Below, in pieces: positions 23,364-31,615 of a stretch of 42,687 nucleotides of DNA. The notes beneath the pieces are model-generated. The model searched no databases. It was given only the letters and a program-made list of their open reading frames with translations, and had not been told where the DNA came from. Made by a program: the position numbers and the translations under genes. The stretch lies in the NCBI GenBank assembly GCA_028693395.1, contig JAQUVJ010000007.1, positions 2,803-45,489 of the forward strand. Reading direction: 5' to 3'. Each line of letters opens with the position of its first letter. The first letter of the stretch is position 1. The DNA comes from Candidatus Nanoarchaeia archaeon (lineage in GTDB: Archaea; Nanobdellota; Nanobdellia; Woesearchaeales; JAQUVJ01).

Positions 23364-24704
23364 ATGATAGATTTAAAGAGTAATAAAGAAAATATGTTTG
23401 GAATTAGCAGTGAAATTGTTAAATACATTTCTAAAATTAAAAAAGAATCTCAATGGATGTTAGATTTTAGACTAGATGCATTAGAAAAATATTTTAAAAT
23501 GGATTTTCCAAAAGAAATTGATATTAAAGATTTTGATTTTAAAGAAATTGTTACATATGTAAAAAATGATTTTTCTAAAATATTGAATAATGAAGATTTA
23601 CCTAGTGAAATAAAACACATATATGATAAATTAGGTTTGAAAAAAGCAGAAGAAGAAAGTCTTGGTGCAACAGGTTTTCAATATCAATCAAGTATGATAT
23701 ATAGTAAGATTAAAGATTATTGGGCAAAAAAGGGAGTTATTTTTTTAAATTCAAATGATGCTTTAATTGAATATGAAGATTTATTTAGAAATTATTTTTC
23801 AAAATCAATACAAAGAGATATGAATAAACTCTCACTTTTACATTATGCTTTTTGGAGTGGAGGTACTTTTATTTATGTTCCAGAAGGTGTGAAAGTTAAA
23901 GCCCCATTGCAATCTTATTATTATATGGAAGGAGAAAATATGGGACAATTTGAACATACTATTATTATTGCTGATAAAGATAGTGAAGTTCAATTTATTG
24001 AAGGTTGTAGTGCTCCAATGTATAAAACTTCAAATGTTCATGTAGGAGTTGTTGAATTATTTTTAAAAGAAAATTCAAAACTAAAATTTTCCACAATACA
24101 AAACTGGTCAAAAAATGTTTATAATTTAGGATTTAAAAAAGCAATTGTAGAAAAAGATGCATTGATAGAATGGGTATCTGGTTCTTTTGGAAGTAAGTAT
24201 TCTATGCTTTATCCTTGTGTTGAATTAATTGGAGATAATTCAAAATCAGACGCTTTTTTTGTATCTGTAACAAATAAAGATCAATTTTTAGATTCTGGAT
24301 TTAAAGCAATTCATTTAGGAAAAAACACATCATCAAAAGTAAAATCAAAATCAATTGTTATGAATGGTGGAGAATCGATATATAAAGGTAAAGTTTATGT
24401 TGATGAAAAAGCAATAAATTCGAAAGATTATGTAGATTGTGACTCATTGATTCTTGATAAAGATTCAGTATCGAAATCATTTCCACTAATAAATTCACAA
24501 AATTCAGATTCAATAATTTCTCATGAAGCAAAGATAGGTGAGATTGGTGAAGAAGAATTATTTTATTTAATGTCTAGAGGAATAAAAAAAGAACGTGCAA
24601 AAGAAATAATAATTAACGGATTTATAGAGCCAATTGTTAGAGAATTACCAATGGAATATGCAGTTGAATTAAATAGAATTGTTGCAGAAGAATTAGATAG
24701 TTAA
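23364..24704 (+). CDS. sufB: Fe-S cluster scaffold subunit SufB
   Basis: 446 residues; the scaffold component of the SufBCD complex. The core beta-helix is well conserved: EESLGATGFQYQSSMIYSKI, AFWSGGTFIYVPEGV, GQFEHTIIIADKDSEVQFIEG. The residues corresponding to E. coli Cys405 and Glu434 are Cys359 (DYVDCDSL) and Glu388 (ISHEAKIG), followed by the family end motif YLMSRGIKKERAKEIIINGF. The start follows TAGGTTTTAATA. It is in the second position of an apparent regulator-B-D-S-U-C operon. Confidence 0.96.
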   Translation: MIDLKSNKENMFGISSEIVKYISKIKKESQWMLDFRLDALEKYFKMDFPKEIDIKDFDFKEIVTYVKNDFSKILNNEDLPSEIKHIYDKLGLKKAEEESLGATGFQYQSSMIYSKIKDYWAKKGVIFLNSNDALIEYEDLFRNYFSKSIQRDMNKLSLLHYAFWSGGTFIYVPEGVKVKAPLQSYYYMEGENMGQFEHTIIIADKDSEVQFIEGCSAPMYKTSNVHVGVVELFLKENSKLKFSTIQNWSKNVYNLGFKKAIVEKDALIEWVSGSFGSKYSMLYPCVELIGDNSKSDAFFVSVTNKDQFLDSGFKAIHLGKNTSSKVKSKSIVMNGGESIYKGKVYVDEKAINSKDYVDCDSLILDKDSVSKSFPLINSQNSDSIISHEAKIGEIGEEELFYLMSRGIKKERAKEIIINGFIEPIVRELPMEYAVELNRIVAEELDS

Positions 24705-24754
24705 AGTTATTTTAAAATATACATAATAGAATAAGACACAATAAGAGATGTAAA

Positions 24755-26104
24755 ATGGAAATCAATAATAATGAAAATATAAATAAAAATGTTAATATAA
24801 ATGAGAATGAAAATTTTAATAAATTTTCCAATTCATATTTAAGTTTCTTTTTTAATAACTTTTTAGAATCAAAATTTTTAGAAAAAGAAATATCTAAAAA
24901 TATTTTTTTTAACGAATTGTTTCATGAAAAAGATATTTTAGAAGATTTGAATGAATTTTCTGAAGAAAAAAATTATGAATTAGATTTTGAAATAAAAGAA
25001 AATAAAAAAATAATCAATGTAAATTTTTTATCAAATATTAAAGAAAAATTTCAAAAAAATCAAAACAATCAAAACAATCAAAACGATAAAAATAATCAAG
25101 AAAATCAGGAAAATCAAGAAAAAAACATAAAAAATGATAAAAAAACAACAAAAATTAATTTAATTAAGATAAATATAGAAAATGATGCTGTTTTTTTCGA
25201 TGAAAGATATGTAAAAATTGAAGATAATTTAGAAGAAATAATAATTTTGTTTAAAAATTCCTTAAAAAACACAAAAAAAGAAGAAAATCAAAAAAAAAAC
25301 ATAGAAAAAAATCAAGTGATTTGTGTAGATATTTTTGGGAAAATAAAAGATAAAAATATAAATTTATTTTTTAATTCAGACGAGAAAATGATGTTAAACG
25401 TCGATATGTTATATGAAACAGAATTGAGTTTTAATGAAAATTATAATGAAATTAATTATGACGAAGATGATTTTGATTATATTTCAAATAAAATAATAAA
25501 AGATAAAGATAATGATAACAGCAATAATAAAAATAATAATCATAATAACAGCAAAAATAAAGAAGAAAAAAATATCAGTAAGAATCATCTAAATGTTTTC
25601 ATGAAACAACAAAAAAACATAACATCAATGTTAATAAATAATAATAAAGAATTAAAAGATTTAGACATTAATTATTTTGTTTTATCAAAAGATAAAGAAA
25701 ATGAATCAATAAATGAAATAAATATAATAAATAATAGTAAAAATACAAACTTAAATATGAAAACATATGGTCTAGTAAAAGATCCAAAAAACATTTCAAA
25801 TTTAACAAATGTATCTTCAAGCGTTTTAAATGAAAATTCTAAAATAGAAGAAGAAATTAAAATAGTAGATATAGGAACAAAAAACTTTAGAAATGTAATG
25901 ATACCGATGTTTGATGTAAACAACAATACATCTACTTGTAATCATAAAGCTCAATTGATTAAATTGAATGAAAAAAATCTATATTACATAATGACAAGAG
26001 GTTTTGATTTTAACACTTCAAAAAAGATCATATTAAAATCTATGTTAAAAAATTATATCGATTTCTTAGATAATAATGAAATTGAAAATTTATTAGATAA
26101 TTAA
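24755..26104 (+). CDS. Highly diverged SufD-like protein with Asn-rich insertions
   Basis: 449 residues in the sufD position. Most of it is Asn/Lys/Glu low-complexity sequence (NQNNQNNQNDKNNQENQENQ; NSNNKNNNHNNSKNK). The C-terminus keeps the SufB/SufD end signature: NNTSTCNHKAQLIKLNEKNL, then YYIMTRGFDFNTSKKIIL. His397 is at the position of the conserved SufD His in CSHG-like motifs. The central segment retains short beta-like strands (INLIKINIENDAVFFDE) that could belong to the beta-helix. It is probably a SufD partner for SufB that has lost most recognisable sequence. Position and C-terminus support this; the rest cannot be aligned by eye. Confidence 0.7.
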   Translation: MEINNNENINKNVNINENENFNKFSNSYLSFFFNNFLESKFLEKEISKNIFFNELFHEKDILEDLNEFSEEKNYELDFEIKENKKIINVNFLSNIKEKFQKNQNNQNNQNDKNNQENQENQEKNIKNDKKTTKINLIKINIENDAVFFDERYVKIEDNLEEIIILFKNSLKNTKKEENQKKNIEKNQVICVDIFGKIKDKNINLFFNSDEKMMLNVDMLYETELSFNENYNEINYDEDDFDYISNKIIKDKDNDNSNNKNNNHNNSKNKEEKNISKNHLNVFMKQQKNITSMLINNNKELKDLDINYFVLSKDKENESINEINIINNSKNTNLNMKTYGLVKDPKNISNLTNVSSSVLNENSKIEEEIKIVDIGTKNFRNVMIPMFDVNNNTSTCNHKAQLIKLNEKNLYYIMTRGFDFNTSKKIILKSMLKNYIDFLDNNEIENLLDN

Positions 26105-26129
26105 AATATAAATTATAAAGGTAAAAAAA

Positions 26130-27428
26130 ATGCAAAAAGGATATAATTATGATAAATTTATGATAAAAGATAAATTATTTAGTGAAAAAGTGAGAATATC
26201 AAATAATTTAAAAAAAGATTTTCCAATTTTTAAAAATAATAAAAAATTAATATATTTAGATAATGCAGCAACTACTCAAAAACCAAATTCTGTTTTAAAA
26301 AATTATATTGAATATTATGAGAAATATAATTCAAATATTCATAGAGGAATTTATGATTTAAGCGAAATGTCTTCATTGATATATGAATATTCAAAAGAAA
26401 ATATATCAAATTTTTTTAATATAAATAGTGAAGAATTAGTGTTTACTAAAGGAACAACTGATTCTTTGAATCAAATTAGTAGAATGCTTGAATCAAAATG
26501 TGAATTAAATGATGAGATTTTAATAACAATTGATCAACATCATTCAAATTTAATACCATGGCAAAAATTATCTCAAAGAAAAGGAATGAATTTGAAATTT
26601 GTATATTTAGATGAAAATTTTGAAATAGACAATGAAGATTTATTAAAAAAGATATCACAAAATACTAAGATAATTGTTTTATCTCATGTTTCAAATGTTA
26701 CAGGAAAAATTCATCCGATAAAAGAAATCGTTGAGACAATTAAAGATTCTTTGAAAATTTACAACAATTCACTTTATTTTGTTATAGATGGAGCTCAAGC
26801 TGTTGCACATTTAGATGTTGATATAAACGATTTAAATGTAGATTTTTATGCTTTTTCCTCTCATAAAATGTATGGTCCAATGGGAATAGGAGGTTTTTAT
26901 ATTAATAAAAATATAAAAAATGACTTTGAACCTGTTATTTATGGAGGAGATGCAATAGAAGATGTTACAGAATTATCTGTTAAATATTTAGAAGCACCTC
27001 AAAAATATGAACCAGGAACTCAAAATGTTGCAGGTGCATATGGTTTATCATTAGCTGTTGATTTTTTAAGAAAAAATAGAAAGAAAAATAGTATAGAAAA
27101 AAAAGAAAAAGAATTATTTAATTATTTATACGATTCATTATTAGAAATTGAAGATATTAAGATAATAGGTGATAAAAAAAATAAAATATCACTTCTCACT
27201 TTTTCGCATAAAAAAATACATTCTCATGATTTATCCTATTATTTAAGTACTAATAATATAGCTGTTAGATCAGGAATGCATTGTGCTTATCCTTTGTATA
27301 AAAAATATAATTTAGAATCAAGCATAAGAGTTTCAATAGGATGTTATAATACAAAAAAAGAAATAGATTATTTCATAAAGAAGATAAAAGATTCAATAAG
27401 TTTTTTTAATAATTTAGATGATAAATAA
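26130..27428 (+). CDS. sufS: Cysteine desulfurase SufS
   Basis: A PLP enzyme that takes sulfur from cysteine for Fe-S assembly. It has 432 residues, slightly longer than usual at the N-terminus. Motifs are YLDNAATTQKP, SNIHRGIYDLS, FTKGTTDSLN, His137 in DQHHSN, and the PLP Lys246 in SSHKMYGPMG. The persulfide Cys385 lies in RSGMHCAYPL, the group II pattern of SufS and not IscS. A ribosome binding site (AAAGGT) precedes the ATG. Its partner scaffold is the next gene. Confidence 0.96.
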   Translation: MQKGYNYDKFMIKDKLFSEKVRISNNLKKDFPIFKNNKKLIYLDNAATTQKPNSVLKNYIEYYEKYNSNIHRGIYDLSEMSSLIYEYSKENISNFFNINSEELVFTKGTTDSLNQISRMLESKCELNDEILITIDQHHSNLIPWQKLSQRKGMNLKFVYLDENFEIDNEDLLKKISQNTKIIVLSHVSNVTGKIHPIKEIVETIKDSLKIYNNSLYFVIDGAQAVAHLDVDINDLNVDFYAFSSHKMYGPMGIGGFYINKNIKNDFEPVIYGGDAIEDVTELSVKYLEAPQKYEPGTQNVAGAYGLSLAVDFLRKNRKKNSIEKKEKELFNYLYDSLLEIEDIKIIGDKKNKISLLTFSHKKIHSHDLSYYLSTNNIAVRSGMHCAYPLYKKYNLESSIRVSIGCYNTKKEIDYFIKKIKDSISFFNNLDDK

Positions 27429-27522
27429 AAAATAAAAAATAAAAAAACAAGAAAACAAAAAAACAAAAAACAAGAAAACAAAAAAACAAAAAAATAAATT
27501 AAATATAAAAAACAAAAATACA
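27429..27522. repeat. A-rich CAAGAAAAC/CAAAAAAAC repeats between sufS and sufU
   Basis: About 90 bases built from runs of A separated by single C or G (AAAACAAGAAAACAAAAAAAC-like units). No gene. Purine-rich leader RNA before sufU, possibly a slippage product or an unstructured translation enhancer. Confidence 0.4.
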
Positions 27523-27526
27523 AGAT

Positions 27527-27919
27527 ATGATTAAAATGGATATGTATAGACAGATTATTATGGATAATTATAAATATCCTAAAAACACAGGAAAATTAGA
27601 AAAATTCAATATTGAAAATAAATCTTCAAATATTTCTTGTGGAGATGAAATTGAAATATTTTTAGATATACAAGATAATTTAATTAAAGATATAAGTTAT
27701 TTAGCAAAAGGTTGTGCAATGAGTGTTGCTTCCATGTCTTTATTTTCAGATAAAATTAAAGGAAAAAGTATAGAGTATGTTTTAAATTTATCAGAAGAAG
27801 AGTATTTTGAATTAATAAATATTTTTCCAACTATTTCAAGAGTTAAATGTGTATTATTAGGATTAAAAACATTAAAAGAAGCAATAATACAATTTAAATC
27901 TCAAAATAAATTTAATTAA
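27527..27919 (+). CDS. sufU: SufU/IscU-type Fe-S scaffold or sulfurtransfer protein
   Basis: 130 residues (start could be MDMYRQII, three codons in). The three ligand cysteines are Cys38 (ISCGDE, with Asp40), Cys63 (AKGCAMS) and Cys108 (SRVKCVLLG). The 45-residue gap between the second and third Cys is IscU-like; bacterial SufU has an insertion of about 18-21 residues there. The IscU chaperone motif LPPVK is absent, however (FPTISRVKC), as in SufU. It receives sulfur from SufS or offers a transient cluster site. Lies between sufS and sufC. Confidence 0.9.
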   Translation: MIKMDMYRQIIMDNYKYPKNTGKLEKFNIENKSSNISCGDEIEIFLDIQDNLIKDISYLAKGCAMSVASMSLFSDKIKGKSIEYVLNLSEEEYFELINIFPTISRVKCVLLGLKTLKEAIIQFKSQNKFN

Positions 27920-28002
27920 AAATAATGTATAGTAAAATAATAAATAAAGAGATAAGAATTAAAAAATTAAAAAATATAAAAAAATAATCATAAGTGAGAG
28001 AA

Positions 28003-28677
28003 ATGGAAAAAAGTAAGATAATAATAAAAGATTTAATGGTAAAATCAGAAGATAAAATTATATTAGAAAATGTAAATATTGAATTTGAATTTCCAGGAAT
28101 AAATTTACTTAGTGGAGAAAATGGAAGTGGAAAAAGTACTTTATTACATGCAATATTTAATAATCCAAATTATGAAAAAAGTGGAAGTATTATTTATGAA
28201 ACAAATGGAAAATCAATTAACTTAATGGAATTAAAAACAAATGAAATTTCAAAATTGGGATTATTTTTAAGTTTTCAAAATCCAATTGAAATACCAGGTT
28301 TAATTTTAAGAGATTTTTTATGGATAATTTATAAAGAAAAATTTAATGAAAGTAAAATTGACATTTACGAATTTAATAAAATAATAGAAGATCATTGTGA
28401 AAAATTAGAACTTAAAAAAGAACTATTAGATAGAGAATTAAACAAAAATTATTCAGGTGGAGAAAAGAAAAAAGTTGAATTGTTGCAAATATTAATATTA
28501 GATCCAGAAATATTGTTTTTAGATGAAATTGATACAGGAGTTGATATAAAATCAATAGATTTTTTCATAGAAAAAATAAAATCAATGAAAGATAAAGGGA
28601 TAGTAATTGTTACACATAATAAAAGTTTTATAACTTTATTTGATATAAAAAAAGAGTATAACATGAGTAATCTATAA
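28003..28677 (+). CDS. sufC: SUF system ATPase SufC
   Basis: The ABC-type ATPase of SufBCD, 224 residues from the ATG at 28003, which follows GTGAG; a GTG three codons upstream is possible. Walker A is GENGSGKS (38-45), the Q-loop SFQNPIEIPG, the signature SGGEKKK (151-157), Walker B LFLDEIDTGVD (171-181), and the switch His205 lies in VIVTHNKS. No membrane partner, as expected of SufC. Last gene of the operon, followed by T-rich repeats. Confidence 0.96.
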   Translation: MEKSKIIIKDLMVKSEDKIILENVNIEFEFPGINLLSGENGSGKSTLLHAIFNNPNYEKSGSIIYETNGKSINLMELKTNEISKLGLFLSFQNPIEIPGLILRDFLWIIYKEKFNESKIDIYEFNKIIEDHCEKLELKKELLDRELNKNYSGGEKKKVELLQILILDPEILFLDEIDTGVDIKSIDFFIEKIKSMKDKGIVIVTHNKSFITLFDIKKEYNMSNL

Positions 28678-28689
28678 TCTTAATAATTA

Positions 28690-28735
28690 TTTTTTTATTC
28701 ATTTTTATTCGTTTTTATTCGTTTTTATATATTTT
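28690..28735 (+). terminator. T-rich terminator-like repeats after sufC
   Basis: A T7 run and then three near-identical ten-base units (ATTTTTATTC, GTTTTTATTC, GTTTTTATAT at 28701-28730) follow the sufC stop. U-rich composition suits termination; the ten-base periodicity suggests tandem duplication. Confidence 0.45.
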
Positions 28736-28780
28736 AAAGTTTTAATTCAATTAGTTGTTTATAATTATTATTTTTATATT

Positions 28781-28798
28781 AATGTTTCATGAAACATT
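28781..28798. repeat. Perfect 18-base palindrome, second TGTTTCATGAAACA site
   Basis: AATGTTTCATGAAACATT lies between sufC and the glycosyltransferase gene. It shares a 14-base core with the palindrome at 22275-22294, so the two sites bracket the suf cluster. Confidence 0.6.
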
Positions 28799-28907
28799 TC
28801 TTATTTTTAAATTATAATTTAATTTTTTTTAAGTATATTTTAATTGTATTTTTTTACTTTTTTATCATATTTTATATTTGTATAATGTATTTTCTTAAGG
28901 TTTCAAA

Positions 28908-29624
28908 ATGAGTTTACCACTAGATTATAGTTATAAACTTTTAAGATGTTTTAAAATTAGTTGTAAGATAATGAATGTTTTGATGATTGGATGGGAATTC
29001 CCTCCCATAGTTGCAGGGGGATTAGGGAAAGCTTGTCACGGACTAGCTAAATCTATGGCCAAATTAGGCGTAAACTTAAATTTTATTATTCCTAAAGCTC
29101 CTTATGAGATGGATTGTGATTTTTTGAATCTAAGAGTTGCTTCATTTTATCAAAAAGAAGGAATTATGGTTAGAAGAATTAATTCATTAATTAATCCATA
29201 TGTAACAGAAGAAATGTATAGTGATTACATAAAAAAAATATCAAAAGTTACAAAAACTGCTGAAGTTTATGGAAAGAATTTAATAGAAGAAGTATATCTA
29301 TTTTCTCATAATGTAATTGATGCAAGTGAAGATTTAGATTTTGATTTAATTCATGTTCATGATTGGGTAACATTTCCAGCAGGAATTACATTAAAAAGAA
29401 GATATAAAAAACCATTATTTGTACATGTTCATGCATGTGAATTTAATAGAACAAATAATTCACCAGATCCAAAAAGATATGAAATTGAAAGATCAGGATT
29501 TATGGTTGCAGATAAGGTAATTACAATAAGCGAATTAATGAAAAATTTGATTCATGAAAAATATGATATACCTTTAGAAAAAATAGAAGTTGTTCATAAT
29601 GGACTTGCAGACGAAGCATTGTAA
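28908..29624 (+). CDS. Glycogen-synthase-like glycosyltransferase, N-terminal half (frameshifted)
   Basis: The N-terminal Rossmann domain of a GT4/GT5 glucosyltransferase: NVLMIGWEFPPIVAGGLGKA is the classic nucleotide-sugar glycine loop, and DLIHVHDWVTFPAGI the acceptor-side motif. The start may be ATG 28908 (after AAGGTTT) or ATG 28971, where homologues begin (MNVLMIGWEFPP). The frame ends HNGLADEAL-stop exactly where the linker to the C-terminal domain should be, and the rest follows in another frame (29590-30159). A missing T in GCATTG would restore the fusion. So this is probably one gene with a single-base frameshift, real or from sequencing. Confidence 0.85.
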   Translation: MSLPLDYSYKLLRCFKISCKIMNVLMIGWEFPPIVAGGLGKACHGLAKSMAKLGVNLNFIIPKAPYEMDCDFLNLRVASFYQKEGIMVRRINSLINPYVTEEMYSDYIKKISKVTKTAEVYGKNLIEEVYLFSHNVIDASEDLDFDLIHVHDWVTFPAGITLKRRYKKPLFVHVHACEFNRTNNSPDPKRYEIERSGFMVADKVITISELMKNLIHEKYDIPLEKIEVVHNGLADEAL

Positions 29625-30159
29625 AACATTTAAAATATTATACCTTGGAAGAATAACAGTTCAAAAAGGGATAGAATACTTGATAAATACTGCAAAAATT
29701 GTATGTGACTATGAGAAAAATGTACAATTTGTTATAGTCGGTGAAGGAGATTTGATGCAGTATATGATTGATAGAGTAATTGAATTAAAAATTGAAGATA
29801 AATTCATTTTTACAGGTTGGTTGAAAGGACAAGAAGTTGAAGATGCTTATTCTATGTCAGACATTCATATTTTGCCTTCATTTTCAGAACCCTTTGGTTT
29901 AACTCCTTTAGAAGCAAGTAGAAAAGGTTGTGTAAATGTCATCACAAAACAATCAGGTGTTGCAGAAGTATTTAATAATTGTTTAAAAATGGATTATTGG
30001 GACACACAAGAAGCTGCAAACAAAATAATTTCTTTAATTCGATATTCAGAACTAAGAGAAGAAATGAAAGAAAAAGCTTATGAAGAATTAAAAGGATTTA
30101 GTTGGGACAAACCTGCTAAAAAAGTTATTAATATTTATAAAAAAGTTTTAGGTGTCTAA
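29590..30159 (+). CDS. Glycogen-synthase-like glycosyltransferase, C-terminal half (frameshifted)
   Basis: The C-terminal nucleotide-sugar-binding domain: KTFKILYLGRITVQKGIEYL, QFVIVGEGDL, then the donor-site motif SFSEPFGLTPLEASRKG with the conserved E-x7-E pair. It ends SWDKPAKKVINIYKKVLG, as in archaeal glucan synthases. The frame has only a TTG (29590) or an internal ATG (29599) as starts, without a ribosome binding site, so independent translation is doubtful. It is followed two bases later by a GH57 enzyme. Together the two halves make a complete glucosyltransferase of about 415 residues. Confidence 0.85.
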   Translation: MFIMDLQTKHCKTFKILYLGRITVQKGIEYLINTAKIVCDYEKNVQFVIVGEGDLMQYMIDRVIELKIEDKFIFTGWLKGQEVEDAYSMSDIHILPSFSEPFGLTPLEASRKGCVNVITKQSGVAEVFNNCLKMDYWDTQEAANKIISLIRYSELREEMKEKAYEELKGFSWDKPAKKVINIYKKVLGV

Positions 30160-30161
30160 TT

Positions 30162-31334
30162 ATGGCTTTTATAAATTTTTATTTTAATGTCCATCAACCA
30201 ATAAGAATAAGACATTATAGAATATTTGATATAGGAAAAAATCACAATTATTTTAATGACGGATTAAATAGAGAAGTTTTTGAAAGAATAGAAAAACTAT
30301 GTTATATCCCGATGAATTCTTTATTAATGAAATTAAATAAAAAATACCAAGATAAATTTAAAGTAAATTTTGGAGTAACTGGAAGTTTCTTAGAACAATT
30401 AGAAGAATATGGAACAAATGAATTGAAAGCATCTTTTAAAGAGTTGTTATCAAGTAATTTTGTTGAAATTGTTTCAGAAACTTATTATCATAGTTTGTCT
30501 AGTTTGTATTCTGAAAAAGAATTTGTCGAACAAATAAAACATCATTATAATGAAATAGAAAGAAAATTTCAAAAAAAACCAAGAATTTTTAGAAATACAG
30601 AATTAATATTAAATAAAGAAATTTTAGATGTAATTGAAAATTTAGGATATGATGGATTTTTATGTGAAGGTAAAAAAAGTATATTAAAAGAAAAAACAGA
30701 AAATTCAATATATTCTTTAAAAGATAGTGAAATGAAAGTTTTCTTTAGAAATTGCGAATTATCTGATGATTTAGCATATAAATTCATAGATAGAAATTCA
30801 AAGGATTATCCACTTAACCCTTCTAAATATATTAAAAAAATAGAACAATTGGATGGAGAAATTTTTAATATTTTTATAGATTACGAAACTTTTGGTGAGC
30901 ACATAAAAGATGAAGATGGTGTTTTTAATTTCTTTGAAGAATTTGTTGAAAAATTCATTGAATTAGGAAATGAATTTAAAAATTTCTCAGATTACACAAA
31001 AAAACCAAAGTATTCAATTCAAATAAATGAAAATGTTTCATGGGCTGACAAAGAAAAAGATCATAGTGCTTGGTGTGAAAATAGAATGCAGCAAAGTGCT
31101 TTAGAAGCTTATTATGATTTAGAAGATAAAATAAAAAAAACAAAAGATCAAAATTTATTAGAAAATTGGAGGAAATTAGGTGTTAGTGATAATTTTTATT
31201 ATATGAGTACAAAAACAAATGATGATGATCAAGAAGTTCATTCATATTTTAGCCATTATGATGTGCCTTATGATGCTTATATTGATTTTAGAAATATATT
31301 ATCAGACTTGCAAGAGGAAATAAATGACAAATAA
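30162..31334 (+). CDS. GH57 family glycoside hydrolase / alpha-glucan-acting enzyme
   Basis: 390 residues. GH57 landmarks: HQP at 11-13 (motif 1), NFGVTGSFLEQL (motif 2), the nucleophile Glu147 in FRNTELIL (motif 3) and the acid/base Asp240 in FIDYETFGEH (motif 4). The final motif region is SWADKEKDHSAWCENRMQ. The closest described group is the alpha-amylase-like GH57 enzymes adjacent to glycogen synthase genes. The spacing of two bases from the synthase gene implies one operon for making and trimming an alpha-glucan. Exact activity (hydrolysis or transfer) is not readable. Confidence 0.92.
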   Translation: MAFINFYFNVHQPIRIRHYRIFDIGKNHNYFNDGLNREVFERIEKLCYIPMNSLLMKLNKKYQDKFKVNFGVTGSFLEQLEEYGTNELKASFKELLSSNFVEIVSETYYHSLSSLYSEKEFVEQIKHHYNEIERKFQKKPRIFRNTELILNKEILDVIENLGYDGFLCEGKKSILKEKTENSIYSLKDSEMKVFFRNCELSDDLAYKFIDRNSKDYPLNPSKYIKKIEQLDGEIFNIFIDYETFGEHIKDEDGVFNFFEEFVEKFIELGNEFKNFSDYTKKPKYSIQINENVSWADKEKDHSAWCENRMQQSALEAYYDLEDKIKKTKDQNLLENWRKLGVSDNFYYMSTKTNDDDQEVHSYFSHYDVPYDAYIDFRNILSDLQEEINDK

Positions 31335-31436
31335 TCTTTATATTTTCTATTAATTTTATATTAATTTCTATTAAATTTTTATTAAATTTACTTTATCTTT
31401 ATTCTATTAATTTCTTATTATTAATTTATTTTTATA

Positions 31437-31513
31437 ATGTTATTCTCATGTTATTCTCATGTTATTCTTATGATATTCTTATGATATTCTTATGATATTA
31501 TTATGTTATTATT
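31437..31513. repeat. Seven 11-base tandem repeats
   Basis: Units ATGTTATTCTC, ATGTTATTCTC, ATGTTATTCTT, ATGATATTCTT, ATGATATTCTT, ATGATATTATT, ATGTTATTATT run head to tail, then decay into ATAATAATGTT. They lie in the spacer between the GH57 gene and the Lon-like protease, about 100 bases before the latter's start. Confidence 0.75.
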
Positions 31514-31615
31514 ATAATAATGTTATAATAGTTATAATTTTGTTTTTAATTATATCTTTAAATAATGATTCTTGTTTTTAATAATATTTATTAAGTATTG
31601 AATTTTACTTTTCTT

